Shown: piece after piece, positions 48,859-58,033 of the stretch
Position numbering within the stretch: position 1 is the stretch's first letter
Layout of the letters: every line of letters starts with the position of its first letter
DNA from: Planctomycetota bacterium
GTDB lineage: Bacteria > Planctomycetota > Phycisphaerae > WQYP01
NCBI GenBank assembly: GCA_021805985.1
Contig: JAJZDN010000002.1
Span: 1-64,000 of the forward strand
Length of the DNA: 64,000 nucleotides
Reading direction: 5' to 3'
The notes under the pieces: model-generated
Seen by the model: only the letters and a program-made list of their open reading frames with translations
What the model was told of the DNA's origin: nothing
Database searches by the model: none
Made by a program: the position numbers and the translations under genes

Positions 48859-50102
48859 GTGTCGCTGATCCCGCATCCGCCGATCCATCGCCGCAACGGC
48901 TTGCCGCATGGCTGACTCTTTCTTTCTGCAATGGCATCGGGCCGGTGCTGCTGCGGCGCTTGCTGGATGCATTGCACACACCGGAAAATATTTTATCCGC
49001 TTCCCCCGCACAATTAGCCGACGTGGAGGGCATCGGCCAAAGCCGCGCTCAGGCCATCGCCCGCGGCCGTGAACAGATTAACGTTGATGAAATTCTCGCT
49101 GATTGCCACCAGCGGCATATCGGTGTGATCTGCCCCGATCATGCGCAGTGGCCTCCCGGCCTGACCCGCATTCCCGATCCACCGGCGGTGCTGTATATCC
49201 GGGGAAGAATCCTCCGGGAAGATATGCTGGCTGTGGGCATTGTTGGCTCACGGCGTTGCACACTTTATGGCCGCGAGCAGGCCGGTAAATTTGCCGCCGG
49301 TCTTGTCGGCGCAGGCGTAACGGTGGTCAGTGGTGGAGCGCGGGGCATTGACACCGCCGCTCATACCGGTGCCTTGCGTGCCGGCGGGCGCACCATCGTG
49401 GTGCAGGGCTGCGGGCTGGGCCATTGTTATCCGCAGGAAAACGCCGATCTGTATGACCGCATTGTGCAGGAAGACCGCGGAGCCGTGATTAGTGAATTAC
49501 CACCCGATTCGCCACCGCTACCGGAAAACTTCCCACCCCGCAACCGCATTATCACGGGCATGTCTCTGGGGATTCTGGTGGTGGAAGCCAACTTGCGCAG
49601 CGGCTCCCTGATCACCGCCCGCTTGGCCGCGGATGATTACGCCCGCGAAGTATTTGCCGTGCCCGGACGCGTGGACTCCATTGCCAGCAGTGGCACCCAT
49701 CATTTAATAAAAACCGGAGCCGCCGCTCTGGTGGAATCGGTGGATGATATTCTGCGCGGCATCGGCCAGAGCGATTTAATTACCACCGCTGATCCTGAAG
49801 CTGTTATCGCAGCTCCAAGGCGCCGCACCGTCCGCAAGCCCTCCGCGTCAGGTGCCGAAAGCAATTTATATTCGTCGTCAGCGCACAGCAATTCCGATTC
49901 TAATACGCCACCCCAAACCGAACTAACTGCCCCTCAGAAGCGCATCGTCGCCTGCTTTACCGGCGAATCTCTGGATGTCGATGAGCTTTGCGCCTCGGCG
50001 GCGCTGCCCCCTGCTGTTATCATGGCCGAACTAACCTTCCTTGAAATCTCCGGCGTCCTTCGCCGCCAACCCGATCGCCGGTACACCCTTAACGCCCCGT
50101 GA
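48855..50102 (+). CDS. dprA: DNA processing protein DprA
   Basis: AVGIVGSRRCTLYGREQAGKFAAGLVGAGVTVVSGGARGIDTAAHTGAL; RNRIITGMSLGILVVEANLRSGSLITARLA; C-terminal winged-helix-like part. Confidence 0.96.
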   Translation: MSVADPASADPSPQRLAAWLTLSFCNGIGPVLLRRLLDALHTPENILSASPAQLADVEGIGQSRAQAIARGREQINVDEILADCHQRHIGVICPDHAQWPPGLTRIPDPPAVLYIRGRILREDMLAVGIVGSRRCTLYGREQAGKFAAGLVGAGVTVVSGGARGIDTAAHTGALRAGGRTIVVQGCGLGHCYPQENADLYDRIVQEDRGAVISELPPDSPPLPENFPPRNRIITGMSLGILVVEANLRSGSLITARLAADDYAREVFAVPGRVDSIASSGTHHLIKTGAAALVESVDDILRGIGQSDLITTADPEAVIAAPRRRTVRKPSASGAESNLYSSSAHSNSDSNTPPQTELTAPQKRIVACFTGESLDVDELCASAALPPAVIMAELTFLEISGVLRRQPDRRYTLNAP

Positions 50103-50109
50103 GCGGGGC

Positions 50110-50520
50110 GGGGGAGCAGGTTGCAGGTTACAGGTTTACAGTATTGGCAGTATTGATCAGTATTGGCAGTACATTCAGTAAACGCAGTAATTGCAGTAAT
50201 TGCAGTAATTACAAGGTTGGCAGGCTCACCAGCCCAGCGAAATGGCAGCGCCGACGCTTCCGGAAAATGCTAAATGCCAGATGCGAGATGCCATTCGAGG
50301 TTACGGGTTACGGGGGACGAATGATCCACAGATTTCAAGGATTACACCGATTTCTGTTCTGGCGGTTGGGAATAAAACGATACGCCGCCTCGTCGTTAAT
50401 CGGTGTTAATCTGTGTCCATCTGTGGATCAGAACGGTTGCTCGGTAGGTTAAGCCTGCCGGCTAATATTATGCTCGATGCGAGATGGTAAATGCGAGATG
50501 CGGAATGCCGAGACGCGGGT
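50110..50520. repeat. Intergenic mosaic of short tandem/dispersed repeats
   Basis: 'tattggcagtattgatcagtattggcagt', 'gcagtaattgcagtaattgcagtaatt', 'atgccagatgcgagatgcc', inverted pair TGATCCACAGAT(50322)/ATCTGTGGATCA(50419) and ACACCGATT(50344)/AATCGGTGT(50398). Confidence 0.75.
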
Positions 50521-51294
50521 TCACGCGTTGATTTTTAAGGTCTCCCACTGATCGGCGATTCGGCGGTGGCGGTAGCGTTGATGAGCCTTCGGGGACAGGT
50601 GCAGGGCGTCAATGGAATCAATTCTTCCCAGCAGTACCGCAAAATTTGCCGATGGCTCATAGGTGTCCCTGTTTTCCGCAGCAGCGGTGCCGGGAGGCTC
50701 GTCTTGGCGCATGGCTACCGGCCGGCCGGGTTGCGGGCTGGTAAATAAATTCTGCGATGCCAGGCTATGGCTTTGCCACAGCGCGTGCCAGATTATAAAA
50801 TCACGCTTGGACTTTTCCGCCACTTCCTGCGTGATGACACGCCAGCGTGCCAGCAGGCGTAATTGTGTCGCACGTTCCGGCAGCCAGAGGCATAATTCGC
50901 TTTTCTCATGGGCTTGAAGCTGCGCTGCTTTCGCACTGCGCCGGTCGATGCTGATTTGCACCGTCATGGTTCGAATATCAAACGCCCGCACCACCACCAT
51001 GCGCACATGGGCGATATCCTTCCCCTGCGAAGAAGACAGTGCGGCAAATAGCGGCGGATGTTGTAATTGCCGCTGAATAATCAGCCCCACCCCGGCCGGC
51101 GACATGATTAATTGTCCCGAATTTCGCGACATGTGGCTTGCTTTTCCATGTTGCCGCTGGGTCATAATGGAGCTGCTCCCTCGCTGGTAATTGCGAAAAC
51201 TACGGCACCTGCACCGTCCCAGGCAGGATTCTGTCCGAGTAATCACCGCGGATTTCTCGGATAAACTGCCAAAACGGTTTGACCGCCGGGCCAT
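50521..51294 (-). CDS. Pyridoxamine 5'-phosphate oxidase-like flavin-binding protein
   Basis: PPLFAALSSSQ..AHVRMVVVRAFD..TMTVQISIDRRSAKAAQLQAHEKSELCLWLPERATQLRLLARWRVI...FAVLLGRIDSIDALHLSPKAHQRYRH. True start probably downstream of 51294. Confidence 0.65.
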   Translation of the reverse strand: MARRSNRFGSLSEKSAVITRTESCLGRCRCRSFRNYQRGSSSIMTQRQHGKASHMSRNSGQLIMSPAGVGLIIQRQLQHPPLFAALSSSQGKDIAHVRMVVVRAFDIRTMTVQISIDRRSAKAAQLQAHEKSELCLWLPERATQLRLLARWRVITQEVAEKSKRDFIIWHALWQSHSLASQNLFTSPQPGRPVAMRQDEPPGTAAAENRDTYEPSANFAVLLGRIDSIDALHLSPKAHQRYRHRRIADQWETLKINA

Positions 51295-51362
51295 AATCCC
51301 ATACTTTATAGTGCTTGGCTGAAGTTGCCAAACGAGATATTGGACATTGAAGGAGTGTGATT

Positions 51363-51443
51363 ATGCCAAAACCACGTCGCCGCCGGAAGATCGGCAGTAA
51401 GAAACGTCATGCCAAATGGAAGGCACGGCACCATCAGCAGTAA
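51363..51443 (+). CDS. Very small highly basic protein (26 aa)
   Basis: MPKPRRRRKIGSKKRHAKWKARHHQQ*, preceded by 'gaaggagtgtgatt' (plausible ribosome-binding site). Confidence 0.5.
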   Translation: MPKPRRRRKIGSKKRHAKWKARHHQQ

Positions 51444-51466
51444 TCCATGCTTACCGGAACTGAGTT

Positions 51467-52033
51467 ATGCAGAATATCATTCGCGGAAAAGTCTTTGTGC
51501 TTGGCGATAATATTGATACGGATCAAATTATCCCCGCCAAATTTCTAAGCTATAACCCGTCGGACCCGGAAGAACGCAAATACTTCGGCATGTATGCAAT
51601 GGATGGCGTGCCCGCCGGCCAAAGCGGCCTGCCTGACGGTACAATCCGCTTTGTGCGGCCCAATGAATTTAAAACCGATTTTGCCATCGTCCTGGGCGGC
51701 AAAAACTTCGGTTGCGGTTCGTCTCGGGAACATGCCCCCCTGGCCATAGCTGAGGCTGGCGCGCGCGTTGTGCTGGCGGAATTTTACGCGCGCATCTTTT
51801 TCCGTAACTGCGTCAACGGAGGCTATTTAGTCCCCTGCGAAACCGTTGATCGCCTGGTGGAAATCACCCAAACTGGTGATGAAATGATTGTCGATATTGA
51901 TCAATCCCTGGTGACGAATGTCACGCGGAATACGACTCATAAACTTAAGTCGCTGGGCGATGTCAAACCCATCATTGATGCCGGTGGCGTATTTCAATAC
52001 GCCCGTGAGGCCGGAATGCTTAAATCGATGTAA
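51467..52033 (+). CDS. leuD: 3-isopropylmalate dehydratase small subunit
   Basis: GKVFVLGDNIDTDQIIPAKFLSY...VLGGKNFGCGSSREHAPLAI...FYARIFFRNCVNGGYLVP. Confidence 0.95.
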   Translation: MQNIIRGKVFVLGDNIDTDQIIPAKFLSYNPSDPEERKYFGMYAMDGVPAGQSGLPDGTIRFVRPNEFKTDFAIVLGGKNFGCGSSREHAPLAIAEAGARVVLAEFYARIFFRNCVNGGYLVPCETVDRLVEITQTGDEMIVDIDQSLVTNVTRNTTHKLKSLGDVKPIIDAGGVFQYAREAGMLKSM

Positions 52034-52278
52034 TGCCGGGCCAACCGTGTCGCCTACGCGAGCCTTGTCCAAACTGCCACCTCTATTTTGTGGGCGGGAC
52101 AGAGCACCGTGGTGATAAACCCTTGGTTAGCTGGCGGCAAGAGATCAGCCAGCGGATTAATCATTTGGTGCTCGCGGAAGGCCATCGCCTGCTAGAGTAC
52201 TATCAGGCTAGGAACTTTTTTTCCAATCAGGTATGTTGTTGCAATGAAAATATTACTCATTGGTTCCGGCGGACGTGA
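52033..52278 (+). CDS. Small hypothetical protein with CPNC motif
   Basis: ATG overlaps leuD stop (taATG); MPGQPCRLREPCPNCHLYFVGGTEHRGDKPLVSWRQEISQRINHLVLAEGHRLLEYYQ; overlaps purD start by 35 nt. Confidence 0.3.
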   Translation: MPGQPCRLREPCPNCHLYFVGGTEHRGDKPLVSWRQEISQRINHLVLAEGHRLLEYYQARNFFSNQVCCCNENITHWFRRT

Positions 52279-53518
52279 ACATGCTCTGGCTTGGAAAATT
52301 AAATCCAGCCCGCTTTGTGATACGCTTCTGATCGCGCCGGGCAACCCCGGAATGGCTACCCTCGGTGAATTAATTCCCGTTAAAGCGGATGCCATCGCCG
52401 AGCTGGTCACGTTGGCGGTTACCCGTGCCGTGGATCTGGTAGTAGTAGGCCCGGAAGATCCGCTTACGTTAGGACTGGTTGATGCCTTGGCGGAGAAAAA
52501 AATCCGGGCGTTCGGCCCGCGCCGCCAAGCAGCACAGTTGGAAGGGGACAAAAGTTTTTCCAAAAAAATCATGCGCGAAGCTCTGATTCCAACCGCCGAG
52601 GGCCGCAGTTTTAATAACATGCGCTCCGCGTTGTCGTATGTGGAAACACGCACCGAGCCGCTGGTGGTTAAAGCCGCCGGGCTGGCGCGCGGCAAGGGTG
52701 TTATTGTCTGCCGCGATCCGGTTGAGGCCATGGATGCCGTCCGCGATATGATGGAGAAGAAAATCTTTGGCACTGCCGGGCAAACCGTGGTCATTGAAGA
52801 ACGCCTGGATGGCCCGGAAATATCTCTGCTGGCTTTTGTGGACGGCCAAAGCGCCTACATTATGGAATCCGCCCAGGATCATAAACGCATCGGCGACAAG
52901 GATACCGGCCCCAACACCGGCGGCATGGGGGCTTTCAGCCCGGCACCGCTGCTGACCGATGAACTGCTGGTGCGGGTCCAGCGGGAAATTATTGTTCCAC
53001 TGCTGGATACACTTAAACGCAATGAAATTGATTATTGCGGGATCCTTTACATCGGATTGATGTTAACTCCCGGCGGCCCTAAAACGCTGGAATTTAATTG
53101 CCGATTTGGCGACCCCGAAGCGCAACCGCTGCTCATGCGGCTGGAAACAGACATCGTGGAAGTCATGCTGGCCTGTATTGATGGAAAGCTCGATGGCATC
53201 ACGTTGGCTTGGAAGCCCCAAACCGCAGTCTGCGTGGTGCTCGCCAGTGAAGGCTACGGCTGGAAACCTGATGATCAGGTTACGCGCGGCGTGCCTATTA
53301 CTGGCATTGAACAAGCCGCCGCCATGCCGGATGTGCAAATTTTCCACGCCGGCACCGCAATGAAAGATGGCCAGTTGGTGACCAGCGGCGGGCGCGTGCT
53401 GGGCGTATGCGCCTTAGGTGCCGACCTTGCCGACGCGCAAAAAAAGGCCTACGCCGCCGCCGCAAAAATTCATTTTCCCGGTATGCAGTTGCGGCATGAC
53501 ATCGGCGGGACCAACTAA
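52244..53518 (+). CDS. purD: Phosphoribosylamine--glycine ligase
   Basis: MKILLIGSGGREHALAWKIKSSP...GPEDPLTLGLVDAL...NTGGMGAFSPAPLL...EFNCRFGDPEAQPLLMRL. Confidence 0.98.
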   Translation: MKILLIGSGGREHALAWKIKSSPLCDTLLIAPGNPGMATLGELIPVKADAIAELVTLAVTRAVDLVVVGPEDPLTLGLVDALAEKKIRAFGPRRQAAQLEGDKSFSKKIMREALIPTAEGRSFNNMRSALSYVETRTEPLVVKAAGLARGKGVIVCRDPVEAMDAVRDMMEKKIFGTAGQTVVIEERLDGPEISLLAFVDGQSAYIMESAQDHKRIGDKDTGPNTGGMGAFSPAPLLTDELLVRVQREIIVPLLDTLKRNEIDYCGILYIGLMLTPGGPKTLEFNCRFGDPEAQPLLMRLETDIVEVMLACIDGKLDGITLAWKPQTAVCVVLASEGYGWKPDDQVTRGVPITGIEQAAAMPDVQIFHAGTAMKDGQLVTSGGRVLGVCALGADLADAQKKAYAAAAKIHFPGMQLRHDIGGTN

Positions 53519-53635
53519 TAATGAAGGATATGGCGCCAGCCCGTGTATTAGCTCCAATAGAATCCGATGGGCTCTTTCATTTCCGCACCGACCCGCGGAG
53601 TTCGTGGGCATTGCGTGTAGATTCCGAGGGGTTTC

Positions 53636-54025
53636 CTACCAAATGCGTTGCACTCCGTATTGCTCAAACCGAGGGTCAGCGGTGACAACAATTGCTTTTT
53701 CCGCCAAAGCCTGAGCCACCAGCAAGCGATCGAATGGGTCCCGGTGGTCGCGGTAAGGCATACCGATTAACATTTCTGTATGGCGAATGTCAATGGGTAA
53801 AATTTCAAACCCGTTATCCTCAATAGCACATTTCCAGAACACACCAAACGGGACTGCCAGAACATATTTCTTCAAGCTTATTTTAATTGCGATTTCCCAA
53901 TAGCTGGCCGGGCTCACCAGCGCCCGCGATTCCAGCCCATCAATAACTTGCCGAGCAGGTATGCTTAAACGCACGTCGTCAAGCACGTACCAAAGAAGAG
54001 CGTGTGTATCTAATAGGATCTTCAT
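53636..54025 (-). CDS. PIN-domain toxin (VapC-like)
   Basis: MKILLDTHALLWYVLDDVRLSIPARQVID...SPASYWEIAIKISLKKY...HRDPFDRLLVAQALAEKAIVVTADPRFEQYGV. Confidence 0.93.
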   Translation of the reverse strand: MKILLDTHALLWYVLDDVRLSIPARQVIDGLESRALVSPASYWEIAIKISLKKYVLAVPFGVFWKCAIEDNGFEILPIDIRHTEMLIGMPYRDHRDPFDRLLVAQALAEKAIVVTADPRFEQYGVQRIW

Positions 54026-54249
54026 GGGATATATTCTTCAAAGCCATCCAGGTGTTCGTCATCGTCCTGCACAACGGTGAGCAGCCCCTTGCAACTTCCG
54101 GCATGGCGCTTCCGGGTAGCCGTGCGGGCCCTGAGGCTGGCCACAGGCGAATTATTCTCGGTTAAAACGATTTCCTCGTCGGAGCCCAGCGTATGAATCA
54201 ACTCCGATAGCCTTGCCGCCGCTTGCTCAACTGATATCACATGCGTCAT
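54022..54249 (-). CDS. Phd/YefM-type antitoxin
   Basis: MTHVISVEQAAARLSELIHTLGSDEEIVLTENNSPVASLRA; overlaps PIN gene start; internal Met chosen as start. Confidence 0.85.
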   Translation of the reverse strand: MTHVISVEQAAARLSELIHTLGSDEEIVLTENNSPVASLRARTATRKRHAGSCKGLLTVVQDDDEHLDGFEEYIP

Positions 54250-54424
54250 AACCGACACACCTTTCTGTCGACCGGCGCTCATGCCACCGGGAACTTCCCC
54301 TATTCCCCGATATGATAACGCATCTGCGCCAAAAACGAATGCCACGTAACAGCGGCGAGAGCCTGTGCCATTGGATCGTTTGCGGTATAATTTTTGCTAG
54401 CTATTGGTTTTGCGGAGAATTCTC

Positions 54425-56671
54425 ATGGCTTTAAAACTATCGCCTTCACAGCAAAATCTTCTTCAGCCGGTAACGCTTCTGGCGATGTTGTTTGCTGCAG
54501 TGCTCGGTGCCAGCACCCTACGGGGTGCCAATGCCGAGGCCACCTTGCGCGTCAACGTGAATCCCAATACCGGCGTTTATCGTCTGCAAAGCATTTCTCC
54601 GGCGTGGACGTTTTCCGGTTCTGTCCCTGCACCGTTGCAGGCGTTGCACCACCGTACTGGCAGGGACCGTCTGGGGAATTATAAACAGGTGAGTTTCACC
54701 TGGCTTTATAAAGGCAAGCTGGTTTCCGGTGCCATCCGCACGTATACCGCTTGTCCCGTGGCGCAGTTTATTGTTACCTTTCAGCAGGCCACCGCACATT
54801 GCCACATTAAATTTCCGGATTTCACTTCTGAACCGCTGGGTCTGCATATTCTCAGTTATCGTAATAATTCTTTCGCGCCGCCCCAGTTCTCGGCGGGACA
54901 GTCCGGCACGCCGTGGCTGCTTTTCGACCGTCACTACAATGCCGCAATTATTTCCCCCGCCCGGCACTTTATCACCATGACCATGCGCGGCAACGGCATA
55001 ACCCATACGTTGGTGCGTTTGAACCGGCATGTGGCATCCGTACCGGCGAAATTTCAAATCCGCAGCATCATGGTTATGACGCATGGCATTAATCATGCGT
55101 ACGACACATGGGGACCGGCGCTGACAACATTAGGTGGCAAAACACGGCCTGGCAATCAGGCCGCGCCGGTGCTGCGGTATCTCGGTTATTGGACGGATCA
55201 CGGCGCGAGTTATTATTACCACTTCCGTCAAAAGCTGGGTTACGCCGGCACCGTGCTGGCGGAAACCCGTCATTTGCAGGCGCGGAGTATCCCCATTCAT
55301 TATCTCGAACTCGACAGTTGGTGGTATCGCAAAGATTCCACCAATTATTCGGGTAAAAAAATCCGCGCCATGCTGCCGAAGTACCAACACCAGGATTGGG
55401 ACAAATTCGGCGGCATCACGCATTACACCGCGAGTCGGCATTTATTTCCCCAAGGCCTGGAAGCATTTGATCAGCAGGTGGGTTTGCCTCTGGTGGTGCA
55501 TGGGCGATGGATCAGTAAGAAAAGTCCCTATCAGAAGCGATATAAAATCAGCGGCATCGCGCCGGTGGATGCCCGCTATTGGAATCACATCGCGCGTTAT
55601 CTGCATGACAATGGCGTGGAAACCTATTTGCAGGATTGGCAAAGCAGCATCGCCAGAAACTCACATTTTTTCTCGAGCTTAACCGCCGGACGCGACTTTT
55701 ATCATGGCATGGCCGCCGGAATGGCGGCGCATGGCGTCTCGGTCATGTATTGCATGCCGCTGCCCTGCGAATTGCTGGAATCATCGGAAGTAAATAATGT
55801 CGTAGCCACACGTGTCAGTAATGATATATTTATCCGCCCAAGATTTTATTCCTGTTTATTTACGTCGCGTCTGGCTGGGGCGCTGGGCCTGTGGCCCTGG
55901 GATGACGTGTGTATGTCCTGGCGGACGGACAATGTATTGCTGCAGAATCTTTCCGCGGGCGTGGTGGGGTTTGGTGATCCGATGGGCAGGGAAAACCGCA
56001 CCAATCTAATGCGGACATGCCGCAGTGATGGCGTACTTATTAAGCCCGATGTGCCCGTTGTCCCCATTGATTCCGCCTATCTCGATGGTGCCTTGCACAT
56101 CGCCGCACCCGTCATTGCGCGCACCTACACCAATCAGGATGGCGTGAAAACCGCGTATGTGTTTGCCTTCGCCCCCAATCCGCGGGATAAAAAGCCCGTC
56201 AAATTCTCCGCGCATGATATTGGGCTGCGTGGAGACATGTATGTATATAATTATTTTACGGGCGCGTCAAAGCTGGTTCCCGCACACGGCACATTTACCG
56301 GTGCGTTAGGGGCCCATGCCGCATCGTATTATGTGTGTGCTTCACCGGGGGCCGCGGGCATTGCGTTCATGGGGCAACGCGGAAAATTTGTCGGTGTCGG
56401 CCGAGAAAGAATTCCCGCCCTGGCTAACCTGCCCGGTGCTTTGATGGCGTCGGTCGCCTTTGCACCGGGGGAGGATGTTGTCACGCTGCACGGATTCGCA
56501 GCGTACAAGCCTGTGGTAACTGTGCATGGCGGAATCGCCGGTGCGGTATTGTACAATCGCGCGACGGGGCAGTTTGTTGTACGCGTTTCACCGTCAATTA
56601 CTGCTCCGCTGCGGGAACTCGATGGTAGTGTGGTCAAAGAAATCAATGTGGTTTTCAGTCGGCCCAAATAA
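54425..56671 (+). CDS. Secreted glycoside hydrolase-like protein (clan GH-D-like, family uncertain)
   Basis: N-terminal signal; YLGYWTDHGASYYYHF; IPIHYLELDSWWYRKD; VETYLQDWQSS; ALGLWPWDDVCMSW. Confidence 0.65.
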   Translation: MALKLSPSQQNLLQPVTLLAMLFAAVLGASTLRGANAEATLRVNVNPNTGVYRLQSISPAWTFSGSVPAPLQALHHRTGRDRLGNYKQVSFTWLYKGKLVSGAIRTYTACPVAQFIVTFQQATAHCHIKFPDFTSEPLGLHILSYRNNSFAPPQFSAGQSGTPWLLFDRHYNAAIISPARHFITMTMRGNGITHTLVRLNRHVASVPAKFQIRSIMVMTHGINHAYDTWGPALTTLGGKTRPGNQAAPVLRYLGYWTDHGASYYYHFRQKLGYAGTVLAETRHLQARSIPIHYLELDSWWYRKDSTNYSGKKIRAMLPKYQHQDWDKFGGITHYTASRHLFPQGLEAFDQQVGLPLVVHGRWISKKSPYQKRYKISGIAPVDARYWNHIARYLHDNGVETYLQDWQSSIARNSHFFSSLTAGRDFYHGMAAGMAAHGVSVMYCMPLPCELLESSEVNNVVATRVSNDIFIRPRFYSCLFTSRLAGALGLWPWDDVCMSWRTDNVLLQNLSAGVVGFGDPMGRENRTNLMRTCRSDGVLIKPDVPVVPIDSAYLDGALHIAAPVIARTYTNQDGVKTAYVFAFAPNPRDKKPVKFSAHDIGLRGDMYVYNYFTGASKLVPAHGTFTGALGAHAASYYVCASPGAAGIAFMGQRGKFVGVGRERIPALANLPGALMASVAFAPGEDVVTLHGFAAYKPVVTVHGGIAGAVLYNRATGQFVVRVSPSITAPLRELDGSVVKEINVVFSRPK

Positions 56672-56689
56672 CTTAAAAAAGAGATTGCT

Positions 56690-57175
56690 ATGACATCATC
56701 ATCCAAAAATTCCAGCCGCCCGCGGCTTTCAACTTCCGGCCATGATATTAGTGCGCTGACCGAAAGCCAGATCAATGAATTGGCTGAAAAATTAACGCCG
56801 GAAGAACGCCACATCATGCTGGATCATGGTACTGAACCGCCATTCTGCGGGGGGTTGCTGCACAATAAGGGGGATGGGGTATATGTTTGCCGGCTCTGTG
56901 CTTTGCCGCTGTTTAAGTCGCAGGCTAAGTTTGACTCGCGTACTGGCTGGCCGAGTTTTTATGAGCCGTTTGATCCCGACCATGTGCAGAATATTGTCGA
57001 TGAAAGCTACGGCATGATTCGCACTGAAATCCGATGCCGCCGCTGCGGCAGCCATCTGGGCCACATTTTTGACGACGGGCCGGCCCCGACCGGGAAACGG
57101 TTTTGTCTAAATTCTGCGGCACTGCAATTTAAAGCCTTGGATTCTCCGCACGATGCTCTGCCATCGGATGTGTAA
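56690..57175 (+). CDS. msrB: Peptide-methionine (R)-S-oxide reductase
   Basis: GTEPPFCGGLLHNKGDGVYVCRLCALPLFKSQAKFDSRTGWPSFYEP...EIRCRRCGSHLGHIFDDGPAPTGKRFCLNSAALQF. Confidence 0.95.
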   Translation: MTSSSKNSSRPRLSTSGHDISALTESQINELAEKLTPEERHIMLDHGTEPPFCGGLLHNKGDGVYVCRLCALPLFKSQAKFDSRTGWPSFYEPFDPDHVQNIVDESYGMIRTEIRCRRCGSHLGHIFDDGPAPTGKRFCLNSAALQFKALDSPHDALPSDV

Positions 57176-57181
57176 TACAAC

Positions 57182-58033
57182 GTGTCAATGCCTTTACAGG
57201 AATTTTCAGCCATGCATAAGAAATTACGAAAAGCTCTGGTCTATATTATCCTTCTGATTCTGGTGCTGATTGTGGCCGTCTGGTTTTCCATTGACGGCAT
57301 TCTTCGCAGCCAAATCCAAAGCCGGGCCACGGCAGCTCTGGGAACACAAACCACTCTGGCGCATGCAAATTTGAGCATTTTTGGCGGAAGTCTGGCACTA
57401 AGCGGCCTGACGGTCGACAACCTTAAGGGATATCCCGACCCCCACCTGCTGACCATGCAATCCTGCAAAGCACAGGTCAGCCTGCATAGCCTCCTGACAA
57501 ACACCGTGGTGATCAAGCTCATCAACATCACTGGCCTGCATATCTCCATGGATCAGAACGGCTTGTCTAATAATCTCATGGCGGAAATAAACCATTTGAA
57601 TAATCAGCAGAGTTCCGCGGCAACGCCAACCCCCACCAAAGGCTCGGGCGGAAAAGCTCTGGCCATCACGCAAGTCGTGCTGCACAATACCGTAGTACGC
57701 ATGGACGCCTCCCTGCTGCCGGGGCAGAAGGGCGTCCCAATTGTTATCACGATCCCCCAGATGGTGCTCAACCAACCGACCAACCCGCATGGCCGCCCGT
57801 TGCGGCTGGCCGGCTTGATGGAGCAAATTTTGGTGCAGGTTGCCAAGAGTGTAGCGAATAATCCAGCCATTCCAGCTCCGGTTCGCGCCACGTTGGGCAC
57901 AGCCACCGCCATCATCGGCTCGGGTGCGGGCACATTAATCCACGGCACCGGTGCAGCGGTTACAGGCGCAGTGAATTCGCTTGGACATTTGTTTAGTCCC
58001 GGCAACAAAGCCGGCAGTGGAGGCACGAAGTGA
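57182..58033 (+). CDS. AsmA/DUF748-like membrane protein
   Basis: N-terminal TM (ALVYIILLILVLIVAVWFSIDGILRSQIQSRATAALGTQTTLAHANLSIFGGSLALSGLTVDNLKGYPDPHLL). Confidence 0.65.
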   Translation: MSMPLQEFSAMHKKLRKALVYIILLILVLIVAVWFSIDGILRSQIQSRATAALGTQTTLAHANLSIFGGSLALSGLTVDNLKGYPDPHLLTMQSCKAQVSLHSLLTNTVVIKLINITGLHISMDQNGLSNNLMAEINHLNNQQSSAATPTPTKGSGGKALAITQVVLHNTVVRMDASLLPGQKGVPIVITIPQMVLNQPTNPHGRPLRLAGLMEQILVQVAKSVANNPAIPAPVRATLGTATAIIGSGAGTLIHGTGAAVTGAVNSLGHLFSPGNKAGSGGTK

